A stretch of DNA of 64,000 nucleotides from assembly GCA_047973225.1 (NCBI GenBank), contig JBKEBQ010000003.1:4204-68203 (forward strand). Reading direction: 5' to 3'. A program made the position numbers and the translations under genes. Below, one piece after another: positions 1-8,731 of the stretch. The stretch is from JBKEBQ01 sp047973225. GTDB taxonomy: Bacteria; Bacillota_I; Bacilli_A; Erysipelotrichales; Erysipelotrichaceae. The notes beneath the pieces are model-generated. The model saw nothing but the letters and a program-made list of their open reading frames with translations, did not search any database and was not told where the DNA came from. How positions within the stretch are numbered: position 1 is the first letter of the stretch; each line of letters begins with the position of its first letter.

Positions 1-765
1 ATCCTCCACATCATTATGTAATGTTGTTAATATTTCACATCCATCTTCACGAACGACAATCGTATGTTCATAATGCGCTGACATTGATCCATCTGCACTT
101 ACAACACTCCAATTATCATCCAACACCTTCGTCTGTGGCCGACCAGCCTGCACCATTGGTTCAATTGCCAAGCACATCCCACTTTTCAGCTTTACGCCAA
201 ATCCCGGTTTACCAAAATTTGGTACTGATGGATCCTCATGAACTTCACTACCGATTCCATGTCCCGTGTAGTCTCGGGGAACAGAAAATCCATAACTATG
301 AACATGTGTTTCAATTGCGTGCGAAATATCACTCAATCGATTATGCGCTTTTGCTTGTTTTAATCCTTCATATAAAGATTCTTCTGTTGCCTTTAATAGA
401 CGTGCATTTTCATCACTAATCTCACCAACAGGATACGTCCATGCCGAATCTCCATGATACCCTTTATAACAAGCGCCAATATCAATTGCTAAAATATCGC
501 CTTCTTTTAATACAACTTTACTACTAGGAAAACCATGTACTAACACGTTATTCAATGACATACAACATGTGCTTGGAAAGCCATACAATCCTTTGAAAGA
601 AGGGGTTGCATCATTTGCTAGGATAACATCCTCACAAATTTGATTCAATGTTTTTGTCGAAACTCCCGGACGGATCGCTGCTTTTGCTGCTTGATGCGCA
701 AGTGCAACAATTCTTCCAGCTTCTCTCATAAATTCGATTTCTCGCTCAGATTTGCATGTAATCAT
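1..765 (-). CDS. map: Methionine aminopeptidase type I (3' end cut by window edge)
   Basis: Removes the initiator methionine from nascent proteins in the cytoplasm. 255 codons are visible with no stop, so only the last few residues are missing. The metal ligands of the pita-bread fold are all present: D95 and D106 (AIDIGACYKGYHGDSA), H169 (GHGIG), E202 (IEPMV) and E233 (HYEHTIVV), plus substrate-site H77 in VHGFP. The start ATG overlaps the adk stop (ATGA), so the gene is translationally coupled as last visible member of the S10-spc operon. Confidence 0.97.
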   Translation of the reverse strand, partial: MITCKSEREIEFMREAGRIVALAHQAAKAAIRPGVSTKTLNQICEDVILANDATPSFKGLYGFPSTCCMSLNNVLVHGFPSSKVVLKEGDILAIDIGACYKGYHGDSAWTYPVGEISDENARLLKATEESLYEGLKQAKAHNRLSDISHAIETHVHSYGFSVPRDYTGHGIGSEVHEDPSVPNFGKPGFGVKLKSGMCLAIEPMVQAGRPQTKVLDDNWSVVSADGSMSAHYEHTIVVREDGCEILTTLHNDVED

Positions 766-1406
766 TCGCTGCTACCCAAAGCATTCATGATGTCATTCCA
801 AACTGCATCTTGTGTCTGATCCGCATTGATTGTAATTACTTTCGTTTGATAATATTCCAAAATTTCCTCGGCATTTTTTGTATATTCATCAAGACGAATT
901 TTTAAACTTTCAATGGTATCATCTTTTCTTTGGTAAAGCATACCTCCACATACATCACAAACATCTTTCTCTTTAGAAGGATGATAGTGAATGTGATAAA
1001 TGCTACCACAAACTTTGCATATACGACGACCGGTAATTCTGGGTGCCAATTTTTCAAACGGAATATCCAGGTTTAAGATTACATGAATTTCCAAATCACT
1101 ACCTTTTACCAATTCGTCAAACGCTTTTGCTTGATTGAGGGTTCTTGGATAACCATCCAATAAATATCCATTACCCAAATCTTGTTTTTCAATAAAACTT
1201 TTTACCATAGGGTTTGTGACTTCATCTGGAACAAGCAAACCTTGATCCATATATGCTTTTGCTTGTAACCCTAAAGGCGTTCCTTTAGCCATTTCACTAC
1301 GGAAGATATCTCCCGTAGATATATGCAATGACTTGAAATGTGTAACGATTTTTGTAGACATGCTTCCTTTACCAGCACCAGGTCCACCCATAATCAATAT
1401 ATTCAT
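762..1406 (-). CDS. adk: Adenylate kinase, zinc-binding type
   Basis: Interconverts ATP plus AMP with two ADP. 214 residues, normal for the long bacterial form. The P-loop GGPGAGKGS (residues 7-15) and the AMP-site motif LDGYPRT (R88) are intact. The LID carries four cysteines, C130, C133, C150 and C153, so it is the zinc-stabilised type usual in Gram-positives. It begins 2 bases after secY and overlaps map by 4 bases, the classical secY-adk-map arrangement. Confidence 0.98.
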   Translation of the reverse strand: MNILIMGGPGAGKGSMSTKIVTHFKSLHISTGDIFRSEMAKGTPLGLQAKAYMDQGLLVPDEVTNPMVKSFIEKQDLGNGYLLDGYPRTLNQAKAFDELVKGSDLEIHVILNLDIPFEKLAPRITGRRICKVCGSIYHIHYHPSKEKDVCDVCGGMLYQRKDDTIESLKIRLDEYTKNAEEILEYYQTKVITINADQTQDAVWNDIMNALGSSE

Positions 1407-1408
1407 AA

Positions 1409-2719
1409 CTATTTACCTATTCCCAAGAAACCTTTATATGACTTCGTTGTCAATTGCCCTTTCAGTTGTGACACAGTTTCTAATGCAACCCCTACAACAA
1501 TAATCATACCTGTTCCACCAAAACGAATGGTTGTTGGAAGATTAGGAATAACCATTGGTGCAATATGTGGCATCAATGCAATAAACACCAATACCGTTGC
1601 TCCTAAAACAGTAATTCTTGAAAGAACCTTATTGATATAATCTTTGGTTTCTTTGCCTGGGCGCACGCCAGGAATATACGTTCCTGATTTGCTTAAGTTA
1701 TCTGAAATCTTTTCTGGATCAACCGTTAATCGCGTATAAAAGAATGTGAATAAAAACGTTAGAATTCCATAGATGATAACAGAAGGAAGACTTTGTAGTC
1801 CCATCCAGTTTTCCATCGCATTCGTAACACCATTCGCTTCAATCCAATTGTTTTGTACCAATAAGCGAGCAATCTGTAAAGGTGCCATCATAACTGATGA
1901 TGCAAAAATGACAGGAATTACACTTGCTGAATTTATCTTTAATGGTAAATAATTCATTTCACGTGAATTTTTTTGTACCGTACTTGAAGTATATTGAATT
2001 GGTATTTTTCGAATTGCGGTATTTGTAAATACAACCAAAACAATAATCAACAAATAAATAGCTACAAAACCTGCAAAGGTAAGTAAACCACTAAACAATG
2101 CACTCCCCTTTAATCCAGTTGTTAATACAGAAAACGCCGATGAGAATTGATACGGTAATTTTGAAACAATTCCCGCAAAAATAATCATTGAAACTCCATT
2201 TCCAATTCCATGCATCGAAATTCGATCTGCAATCCATAACAAGAACATCGTTCCAGCAGTAAAGACAACTGTTACATAGAGAAAGCCTGAAAGACTGTCA
2301 TTTAATAAAATTTCTTGAGACTCTGAATTTAACATCATCACTGTTGTATAGGATTGCACAAAACATAAAATCAATCCTAAATAACGCGTATACTTATCCA
2401 ATACTTTACGTCCTGTTTGACCTGATTTTGATAGCTCTGTAAAGTGAGGTATTACATCCATCGACAACAATTGAATAATAATCGATGCGGTAATATAAGG
2501 ACCAATACCCAAAGAGAAAATAGATAATTGGTCAAGTGCTCCTCCACCCAACAATTGCATCATTGTTAATAAGTCATTGGAACCTGTAGTAATGTTTGGG
2601 GCTGTGTTAGGAACCGGAATTGACGATCCAATACTATAAACGAAAAACATGGCTAATGTAAAGAGTATCTTCTTGCGAATTTCTTTATTCTGAAAAAATC
2701 TTACAAAAGTTGTCATCAT
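1409..2719 (-). CDS. secY: Preprotein translocase subunit SecY
   Basis: Channel subunit of the Sec translocon in the cytoplasmic membrane. 436 residues with about ten hydrophobic segments and the typical plug and pore region near residues 50-90 (SIFSLGIGPYITASI). It starts MMTTFVRFFQNKEIRKKI, 2 bases after rplO. Its partner secE lies at 47994-48176 in this window. The position between rplO and adk is the conserved one. Confidence 0.98.
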   Translation of the reverse strand: MMTTFVRFFQNKEIRKKILFTLAMFFVYSIGSSIPVPNTAPNITTGSNDLLTMMQLLGGGALDQLSIFSLGIGPYITASIIIQLLSMDVIPHFTELSKSGQTGRKVLDKYTRYLGLILCFVQSYTTVMMLNSESQEILLNDSLSGFLYVTVVFTAGTMFLLWIADRISMHGIGNGVSMIIFAGIVSKLPYQFSSAFSVLTTGLKGSALFSGLLTFAGFVAIYLLIIVLVVFTNTAIRKIPIQYTSSTVQKNSREMNYLPLKINSASVIPVIFASSVMMAPLQIARLLVQNNWIEANGVTNAMENWMGLQSLPSVIIYGILTFLFTFFYTRLTVDPEKISDNLSKSGTYIPGVRPGKETKDYINKVLSRITVLGATVLVFIALMPHIAPMVIPNLPTTIRFGGTGMIIVVGVALETVSQLKGQLTTKSYKGFLGIGK

Positions 2720-2721
2720 AA

Positions 2722-3162
2722 TTAGATAACCTCTGCTTTTCCGCCTGCTTTTTCGATTACTGCAACGGCAGATTTAGAAAATTTATTAGCTTTTATAGTT
2801 AACTTCTTTTCTAGATCCCCTTGTCCTAGAATCTTCACTCCATGTAACTCTTTCCCAACCATTCCTGTTTCAATTAGTAATTCTGGTGTAACAACAACAC
2901 CATCCTCAAATTTATTCAATGCCTCTACATTCACAATCGCAAATTCCTTACGGTTGAAGTTTGTAAAACCACGTTTTGGTAATCTTCTTGCAAGTGGTGT
3001 TTGTCCACCTTCAAAACCTAAACGAACGCCCCCGCCAGATCTAGCATTTTGTCCTTTATGTCCTTTTCCTGCCGTTTTACCAGTTCCAGATGCGTGTCCA
3101 CGTCCTAGACGTTTTTTACTTTTACGAGCACCATCTGTATATTTCATTTCATGTAATTTCAT
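2722..3162 (-). CDS. rplO: 50S ribosomal protein L15
   Basis: Late-assembly large-subunit protein. 146 residues with the glycine- and basic-rich N-terminus (RLGRGHASGTGKTAGKGHKG) and the conserved GGQTPLARRLPKRGF segment. The gene follows rpsE after only 11 bases. In most Bacillota rpmD (L30) sits in that position; here there is no room for it. Confidence 0.98.
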   Translation of the reverse strand: MKLHEMKYTDGARKSKKRLGRGHASGTGKTAGKGHKGQNARSGGGVRLGFEGGQTPLARRLPKRGFTNFNRKEFAIVNVEALNKFEDGVVVTPELLIETGMVGKELHGVKILGQGDLEKKLTIKANKFSKSAVAVIEKAGGKAEVI

Positions 3163-3173
3163 ATGGTTGCCTC

Positions 3174-3848
3174 CTATCCACGAATCTCTTCAATACTTAG
3201 TCCACGAAGACGAGCAACGTCTTCTTCTGTCTTTAACTCTTTGATTGCTTCCATAGTTGCACGCACCATGTTAATTGGTGTACGTGAACCAAGACATTTT
3301 GTTAATACATCTTTAATTCCTGCCACTTCCAATACATCACGGATTGCACCACCAGCAATAACTCCAGTACCTTCTGAAGCGGGGCGTAAGAACACACTAC
3401 CAGCTCCATAGTTACCTGTAATTTCATGAGGAATGGTTGATCCTACTGTTGGAATAACAACTAGGTTCTTTTTCGCATCCTCAATTCCTTTTTTAATTGC
3501 ATCTGGAACTTCATTTGCTTTTCCCGTTCCAAATCCAACACGACCCTTACCATCTCCAATGACAACAAGTGCTGCAAAGCGGAAACGACGTCCCCCTTTT
3601 ACTACTTTTGTTACACGATTAATCGAAACAACACGTTCTTCAAATTCTTTTGCAGGACGTTCTCTTCTTGGACGACGATTCCCGCCATAATTACGATCGT
3701 TGTTTCTTCTTTGATTTGTATTCGCCTGTCTAGCAGCTGGTTTTCCTGCATCCTTTGTTTGGGGAGCAGGTGCAGCAGCTGGAGTTGCTTCTACTTTTGT
3801 TTCTTCAGTTTTTTGTACAACTGTTTCTTCTAGCTTTTTTTCTTCCAT
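3174..3848 (-). CDS. rpsE: 30S ribosomal protein S5 with N-terminal extension
   Basis: Small-subunit protein at the mRNA entry channel, important for decoding fidelity. The canonical S5 begins near residue 68 (FEERVVSINRVTKVVKGGRR) and is complete. It is preceded by about 65 low-complexity residues: first Glu/Lys/Thr, then Ala/Pro, then an Arg/Asn-rich stretch (RRNNDRNYGGNRRPRRERP). At 224 residues it is far longer than the usual ~165. The start at 3848 has a GGAGG-type site upstream, so the extension is probably translated. A similar Arg/Asn-rich tail occurs on S3. Confidence 0.96.
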   Translation of the reverse strand: MEEKKLEETVVQKTEETKVEATPAAAPAPQTKDAGKPAARQANTNQRRNNDRNYGGNRRPRRERPAKEFEERVVSINRVTKVVKGGRRFRFAALVVIGDGKGRVGFGTGKANEVPDAIKKGIEDAKKNLVVIPTVGSTIPHEITGNYGAGSVFLRPASEGTGVIAGGAIRDVLEVAGIKDVLTKCLGSRTPINMVRATMEAIKELKTEEDVARLRGLSIEEIRG

Positions 3849-3860
3849 TGTGACCTCCTC

Positions 3861-4217
3861 CTAAAATGTAAGCCCAGCATCACGTGCTGCTTCGGCCAAT
3901 GCTTTTACGCGTCCGTGGTAAATATATCCACCACGATCAAATACAACATTTTCTATTTTTGCTTTTTTTGCTAATTTTGCAATTTCTTCACCAACTTTAC
4001 TAGCTGCTTCCATGTTTCCACCATTTTTTAATTTCAGTGAAACACTGCTTGCAGCTACTAATGTTTTCCCATTCACATCATCAATAATTTGTGCATGAAT
4101 GTTCATGTTAGAACGAAAGACATTTAAACGTGGGCATTCTGGAGTTCCACTAACTTTAGTACGAACACGATCATGACGACGTTTGCGTTCCATATTTCTA
4201 TCAGTTTTCTTAATCAT
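3861..4217 (-). CDS. rplR: 50S ribosomal protein L18
   Basis: Binds 5S rRNA in the central protuberance together with L5. 118 residues, standard length, with a basic N-terminus (RKRRHDRVRTKVSGTPE) and the C-terminal GRVKALAEAAR-AGL motif. Lies between rplF and rpsE with short spacers, as in the classical spc operon. Confidence 0.98.
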   Translation of the reverse strand: MIKKTDRNMERKRRHDRVRTKVSGTPECPRLNVFRSNMNIHAQIIDDVNGKTLVAASSVSLKLKNGGNMEAASKVGEEIAKLAKKAKIENVVFDRGGYIYHGRVKALAEAARDAGLTF

Positions 4218-4235
4218 ATGTTATACTCCTTCCCA

Positions 4236-4784
4236 CTATGCTTTCTTAGCAGCAGTCTTACCTTCTTTACGACGAACATATTCACCTTTATAGCGAATAC
4301 CCTTGCCCTTGTAAGGTTCTGGTTTTCTAACTGCTCTAATGTTTGCGGCAACTTCACCAACACGTTGTTTATCAATGCCCGAAATTTTAATTTCAGTAGC
4401 ACTCACACATTCACATGTAACTCCATCTTCAATGTCGATATGAATAGGATGTGAATATCCAACAACCAATTCTAATTTTTTTCCAACTAGTTTTGAGCGA
4501 AATCCAATTCCAACTAGTTCTAATTCTTTGATGAAACCATCCGATACACCAACAATCATATTGTTCAACAATGCGCGTGTAGTACCATGCAATTGTTTTG
4601 TGTGTTTTTGCTCATTCTTACGAGCAACTTTGATAATTCCTTCCTCATTCTTAAGTTCAATTAAGTTTGAGAATTGACGAGCTAAAGTTCCTTTTGGCCC
4701 TTTAACAGTCACCTCATTCGCAGCTGAAATTGTAACCTCAACTCCAGATGGAACGGTAATCGCTTTGTTTCCGATACGTGACAT
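4236..4784 (-). CDS. rplF: 50S ribosomal protein L6
   Basis: Large-subunit protein near the factor-binding site. 182 residues, two tandem L6 folds, starting MSRIGNKAITVPSGV and carrying the C-terminal signature EPYKGKGIRYKGEYVRRKEGK. Standard position between rpsH and rplR. Confidence 0.98.
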   Translation of the reverse strand: MSRIGNKAITVPSGVEVTISAANEVTVKGPKGTLARQFSNLIELKNEEGIIKVARKNEQKHTKQLHGTTRALLNNMIVGVSDGFIKELELVGIGFRSKLVGKKLELVVGYSHPIHIDIEDGVTCECVSATEIKISGIDKQRVGEVAANIRAVRKPEPYKGKGIRYKGEYVRRKEGKTAAKKA

Positions 4785-4802
4785 TCTTATGTTCTCCTTT
4801 TA

Positions 4803-5198
4803 CTACCAAACGTAGGCGATAACTTCGCCACCAACGTTTTTAGCTTTTGCTTCTTTATCGGTCATCATTCCATGACTTGTAGAAATAATCGCAATACCCA
4901 ACCCATTCAATACTCTAGGTAATTTATCAGCTTTTGCATAAGCACGAAGCCCAGGTGTTGAAATTCTTTTAATACCATTGATAACCTTTTCGTTGTTGGC
5001 ACCATATTTAAGCGTAACATTCATTGTTTTCTTGACATCGCCTTCCACAACAAAGTCACTAATAAATCCTTGTTCTTTCAAAATTCTAGCTATTTCAGTT
5101 TTTTCTTTACTAGCAGGCATTGCTACTGCTTCGTGACGAGCTTGAAGTCCATTACGAATTCTAGTAAGCATATCTGCAATTGGATCTGTCATAATCAT
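4803..5198 (-). CDS. rpsH: 30S ribosomal protein S8
   Basis: Primary 16S rRNA-binding protein. 131 residues starting MIMTDPIADMLTRIRNG and ending in the family signature STSHGMMTDKEAK...GGEVIAYVW. Two start codons are possible (5198 or 5192); the first has good spacing to an AGGAG site. In other bacteria S8 represses the spc operon; no dedicated leader is visible here. Confidence 0.98.
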   Translation of the reverse strand: MIMTDPIADMLTRIRNGLQARHEAVAMPASKEKTEIARILKEQGFISDFVVEGDVKKTMNVTLKYGANNEKVINGIKRISTPGLRAYAKADKLPRVLNGLGIAIISTSHGMMTDKEAKAKNVGGEVIAYVW

Positions 5199-5215
5199 AA
5201 TAACACTCTCCTATC

Positions 5216-5401
5216 CTACCAACTAGCCTTCTTCACTCCAGGAATTTGCCCTTTATAAGCCAATTCTCTGAAACAAATACGACATAGTTTGTATTTTCTT
5301 AAAACAGAATGAGGACGTCCACAACGTTCGCAACGTGTGTATTCACGTACTTTAAACTTTTGTGTGCGTTGCGCTTTTAATTTCATCGCTTTTTTTGCCA
5401 T
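5216..5401 (-). CDS. rpsN: 30S ribosomal protein S14, zinc-binding type
   Basis: 61-residue S14 of the zinc (C+) type, with CERC and CRIC knuckles around residues 24-43. This short form is typical of Gram-positive operonic copies. The start overlaps the last base of rplE, indicating coupled translation. Confidence 0.98.
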   Translation of the reverse strand: MAKKAMKLKAQRTQKFKVREYTRCERCGRPHSVLRKYKLCRICFRELAYKGQIPGVKKASW

Positions 5402-5955
5402 TAGTTTTGTCCTCCTTGCTTTCTGAACGGCATACCCATCTCTTCAAGTAGAGCTTTTGCCTCTTCATTAGTATTTGCGCTTGTTACGATAATAATATCC
5501 ATCCCACGCAATTTATTTACTTTATCATAATTAATTTCGGGAAAAATAATTTGTTCTTTAATCCCCAATGTATAGTTTCCACGTCCATCAAATGCGGTAG
5601 AAGAAACGCCTCTAAAATCTCGTACACGAGGAAGCGAAATGGATACGAGTTTATCCAAGAAGTCATACATTTTTTCACCTCTTAGAGTAACTTTACATCC
5701 AATAATCATACCTTCTCTTAATTTGAAGTTCGCAATTGATTTTTTTGCCTTTGTCGCAATTGGCTTTTGCCCTGTAATTTGTTCAAGCTCCGCCATTGCT
5801 TCTTCCACAATTTTCGGATTTGCTACTGCTTCTCCTAGACCTATGTTGATCACAATTTTTTCAACCTTTGGAACTTCCATCATGGTTTTATATTCAAATT
5901 TTTTCATTAAAGCAGGACTAACTTCTTTAATGAACTTTTCATTTAATCGATTCAT
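5401..5955 (-). CDS. rplE: 50S ribosomal protein L5
   Basis: 5S rRNA-binding protein of the central protuberance that also contacts P-site tRNA. 184 residues with family motifs VEKIVINIGLGEA, LPRVRDFRG and MDIIIVT. Ends one base into rpsN. Confidence 0.98.
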   Translation of the reverse strand: MNRLNEKFIKEVSPALMKKFEYKTMMEVPKVEKIVINIGLGEAVANPKIVEEAMAELEQITGQKPIATKAKKSIANFKLREGMIIGCKVTLRGEKMYDFLDKLVSISLPRVRDFRGVSSTAFDGRGNYTLGIKEQIIFPEINYDKVNKLRGMDIIIVTSANTNEEAKALLEEMGMPFRKQGGQN

Positions 5956-5967
5956 ATATGTTGCCTC

Positions 5968-6276
5968 CTACTTAATGATGGTACCTGTCTTCGTATAGAC
6001 ACGTACTTTCTTTCCTTTTTCTTCTATATAAGATATTCTACTTGCTACTTTTTTCTTAGCGTCATAAGCCATTACATTTGAAACATGAATTGCTGCTTCA
6101 GCTTCTGCAATTCCACCATCAGGATTTTCTTGGGTTGGCTTTAAATGTTTTTTCTTTATGTTCACACCCTCCACAATCAACTTATTCAATGACGGAATAA
6201 CATGAAGTACCTCAGCAATCGTTCCTTTGTCACGTCCTGTAATAACTTTAACTTTATCACCTTTTTTTATTCTCAC
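5968..6276 (-). CDS. rplX: 50S ribosomal protein L24
   Basis: Assembly-initiator protein of the 50S subunit. 102 residues, with an N-terminal KOW motif (KKGDKVKVITGRDKGTIAEV) and the conserved VEGVNIKKKH segment. Canonical place between rplN and rplE. Confidence 0.98.
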   Translation of the reverse strand: MRIKKGDKVKVITGRDKGTIAEVLHVIPSLNKLIVEGVNIKKKHLKPTQENPDGGIAEAEAAIHVSNVMAYDAKKKVASRISYIEEKGKKVRVYTKTGTIIK

Positions 6277-6288
6277 AAAGTTACCTCC

Positions 6289-6657
6289 TTACAGTACTTC
6301 TGGTGCCAAAGACACAATTTTCATAAAGTCTTTTTCACGCAATTCTCTTGCCACTGGACCAAAAATTCTGGTACCACGTGGTGTATGATCATCTTTGATA
6401 ATAACAACAGCGTTATCATCAAATTTAATATATGTCCCGTTTTCTCTACGAATTCCATATACTGTACGAACGATGACAGCTTTTACCACTTCACCCTTCT
6501 TTACCGTCCCACCAGGTGCCGCTTGTTTTACACTACATACAACAATGTCACCGATGTTACTAAATCTACGTCTACTTCCTCCAAGTCCACGAATAACCAG
6601 AACTTCTTTCGCTCCTGTGTTGTCAGCGACGCGTAATCTACTTTCATTTGAAATCAT
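6289..6657 (-). CDS. rplN: 50S ribosomal protein L14
   Basis: Subunit-interface protein. Exactly 122 residues, as in most bacteria, starting MISNESRLRVADNTGAKEV and ending in the conserved FMKIVSLAPEVL. No unusual feature. Confidence 0.98.
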   Translation of the reverse strand: MISNESRLRVADNTGAKEVLVIRGLGGSRRRFSNIGDIVVCSVKQAAPGGTVKKGEVVKAVIVRTVYGIRRENGTYIKFDDNAVVIIKDDHTPRGTRIFGPVARELREKDFMKIVSLAPEVL

Positions 6658-6674
6658 ATAATTACCTCCTCTGA

Positions 6675-6935
6675 CTAAAGCACAACAGCTTTTTCAACAA
6701 CTTTAACTAAACGGAAACGCTTTGTAGAACTTAATGGTCGTGTTTCCATAATGACTACTTTATCTCCCATTTTCGCTTCGTTGTTTTCATCGTGCGCTTT
6801 GAATTTCTTTGAATATTTAACACGTTTCCCATATAAAGGATGTGTTTTCTTAGTTTCTACAATAACCGTGATTGTTTTATCCATTTTGTCGGAAACAACA
6901 GTTCCACGATACGTCTTACGAGTATTTCTTTCCAT
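6675..6935 (-). CDS. rpsQ: 30S ribosomal protein S17
   Basis: Primary 16S rRNA binder with an OB fold. 86 residues containing YRGTVVSDKMDKTITV and the C-terminal ETRPLSSTKRFRLV motif. Standard place between rpmC and rplN. Confidence 0.98.
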   Translation of the reverse strand: MERNTRKTYRGTVVSDKMDKTITVIVETKKTHPLYGKRVKYSKKFKAHDENNEAKMGDKVVIMETRPLSSTKRFRLVKVVEKAVVL

Positions 6936-6949
6936 ATCACATCATCCTC

Positions 6950-7150
6950 CTATTCTTTGATTTCACGAGTTCTTTCACCCATGATTGTCTTGATACGTGC
7001 AATTGTCTTTTTTACATCTCTCATACGAGCACTATTTTCTAACTGCCCTGTAGCTTGTTGAAAACGAAGTGTAAATAATTCTTCTTTTAGTGTATCGATA
7101 TCTTTTAGTAATTCATCATTACTTTTCTCTCTAATTTCTTTTGCTAACAT
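6950..7150 (-). CDS. rpmC: 50S ribosomal protein L29
   Basis: Small helical protein at the polypeptide exit, near the docking site of trigger factor and SRP. 66 residues with the LRFQQATGQLEN signature. It starts 4 bases after rplP. Confidence 0.98.
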   Translation of the reverse strand: MLAKEIREKSNDELLKDIDTLKEELFTLRFQQATGQLENSARMRDVKKTIARIKTIMGERTREIKE

Positions 7151-7154
7151 AAGA

Positions 7155-7568
7155 TTATTTTACCTCCTTTTTCACAAATTTACATTTTACTGGCAATTTG
7201 TGTGCTGCTAAACGAAACGCTTCACGTGCAACCTCTTCTGGTACACCTGCAATTTCAAACATAATACGTCCTGGATTTACAACTGCTACCCAACTATCAG
7301 GAGCCCCTTTACCACTACCCATACGTACTTCTAGTGGCTTCTTTGTTCTTGCTAAGTGAGGGAAGATTTTAATCCAAACTTTCCCACCACGTTTCATATA
7401 ACGAGTCATCGCAACACGAGCCGCTTCGATTTGACGGTTACTTATATAATTTCCTGTATCCGCCATCAAACCATATTCACCAAAGGCAATTTCACGGCCG
7501 GCTTTCGCACGTCCATCATAGCTTACACGGTGTGGTTTTCTATATTTTGTTCTTTTAGGCATCAACAT
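7155..7568 (-). CDS. rplP: 50S ribosomal protein L16
   Basis: A-site-proximal large-subunit protein. 137 residues starting MLMPKRTKYRKPHRVSYDGR and containing FGEYGLMADTGNYISNRQIEAAR. An AAGGAGG site precedes the start, which lies 2 bases after rpsC. Confidence 0.98.
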   Translation of the reverse strand: MLMPKRTKYRKPHRVSYDGRAKAGREIAFGEYGLMADTGNYISNRQIEAARVAMTRYMKRGGKVWIKIFPHLARTKKPLEVRMGSGKGAPDSWVAVVNPGRIMFEIAGVPEEVAREAFRLAAHKLPVKCKFVKKEVK

Positions 7569-7570
7569 GA

Positions 7571-8371
7571 CTACTTACCTCCTTCACTACCTGCTGCACC
7601 AGCTTTAGGCGCATCTGTTTTCGCAGTTTGTGCTTGTGTAGGGCGGTTATTGTTTCTTGGGCGATTGTTATTACGACGGTTGTTACGACGACGATCGCGC
7701 ATATCTACCTTTGGTGCTTCTGGTTCTTTTACCATTTCTCCTGGCAATACTTCACCACGGCAAATCCAAACCTTAACTCCCAAACGCCCGTATTGTGTTG
7801 CTGCTTCTTCCCAAGCATAATCAATGTCCGCACGAAGTGTATGTAAGGGAACGTTTCCTTCACTATACCCTTCTGTTCGTGCCATATCAGCTCCACCTAA
7901 ACGACCTGATACTGCAGTTTTGATTCCTTTTGCACCTGCTCTCATTGTTTGTTGAATTGCACGTTTTTGCGCAGTTCTAAATGAAGCACGATTTTCCAAT
8001 TGATCCGCAATGTTTCGTGCAACCAATTTTGCATCTACATATGGATTCGCAATTTCTAACACTTTAATATAAATGGTTTTCTTCTTCGTTAATTTCACCA
8101 ACGCTTTTTTCAAACGTTCAACGTTTTCGCCACCATTTCCACCAATTACCATTCCTGGCATTGCGGTTCTAATCAATACATTAACACGATCTTTTGTTCT
8201 TTCAATTTCAACTCTAGAGACAGATGCGCTCTTAAGTTCTTGAAATAAATATTCACGAATTTTTACGTCTTCTAATAATAAATCAGCATAGTCTTTTTCA
8301 GCGAACCATCTTGATTCCCAATCACGAATAATACCAACTCTCAATCCTATTGGACTTACTTTTTGACCCAT
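7571..8371 (-). CDS. rpsC: 30S ribosomal protein S3 with C-terminal extension
   Basis: Part of the mRNA-entry helicase centre with S4 and S5. The canonical part (about residues 1-222) includes the KH domain with its GGNGGENVE loop and the C-terminal RLGVKVWICRGEVLP. It is followed by about 45 residues of Arg/Asn repeats (RRNNRRNNNRPRNNNRP) and an Ala/Gln/Thr/Gly tail. At 266 residues it is longer than the usual ~218. The tail resembles the N-terminal extension of S5 in composition. Confidence 0.97.
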   Translation of the reverse strand: MGQKVSPIGLRVGIIRDWESRWFAEKDYADLLLEDVKIREYLFQELKSASVSRVEIERTKDRVNVLIRTAMPGMVIGGNGGENVERLKKALVKLTKKKTIYIKVLEIANPYVDAKLVARNIADQLENRASFRTAQKRAIQQTMRAGAKGIKTAVSGRLGGADMARTEGYSEGNVPLHTLRADIDYAWEEAATQYGRLGVKVWICRGEVLPGEMVKEPEAPKVDMRDRRRNNRRNNNRPRNNNRPTQAQTAKTDAPKAGAAGSEGGK

Positions 8372-8381
8372 GAGCTACCTC

Positions 8382-8717
8382 CTATTCTCTTTCCGCCACA
8401 ACAACGCTGATGTGACTTGTACGTTTATGGATTGCACTTGCAGACCCTTTCGCACGTGGCATAAACCTTTTCAATGTTACGCTCTCATCTGCATAACATA
8501 CTTTTACAAATAATTTTTCTTCATCTAAATCATGGTTATTTACAGCATTTGCTACTGCTGAGTTTAACACTTTCCCTGCTGCTTCCGCTGCAAAGTTTGG
8601 TGTGAAACGCAAAATAGCTGCTGCTTCTTCTACATCTTTTCCACGGATTAAGTCAAGAACAAGTCTTGCTTTTCTAGGCGGAACACGTAGTGTTTTCGCG
8701 GTTGCTTTAACTTCCAT
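8382..8717 (-). CDS. rplV: 50S ribosomal protein L22
   Basis: Lines the peptide exit tunnel through its long beta hairpin. 111 residues; the loop segment (KRFMPRAKGSASAIHKRTSHI) has the standard sequence with no macrolide-type insertion visible. Lies between rpsS and rpsC. Confidence 0.98.
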   Translation of the reverse strand: MEVKATAKTLRVPPRKARLVLDLIRGKDVEEAAAILRFTPNFAAEAAGKVLNSAVANAVNNHDLDEEKLFVKVCYADESVTLKRFMPRAKGSASAIHKRTSHISVVVAERE

Positions 8718-8731
8718 TGGTGTATCCTCCT

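Noticed and set aside
2954..3690. Long plus-strand frames opposite rplO and rpsE (and similar ones opposite rpsC, tuf, rpoB, rpoC)
   Set aside because: They are antisense shadows of well-identified minus-strand genes, with no ribosome sites.
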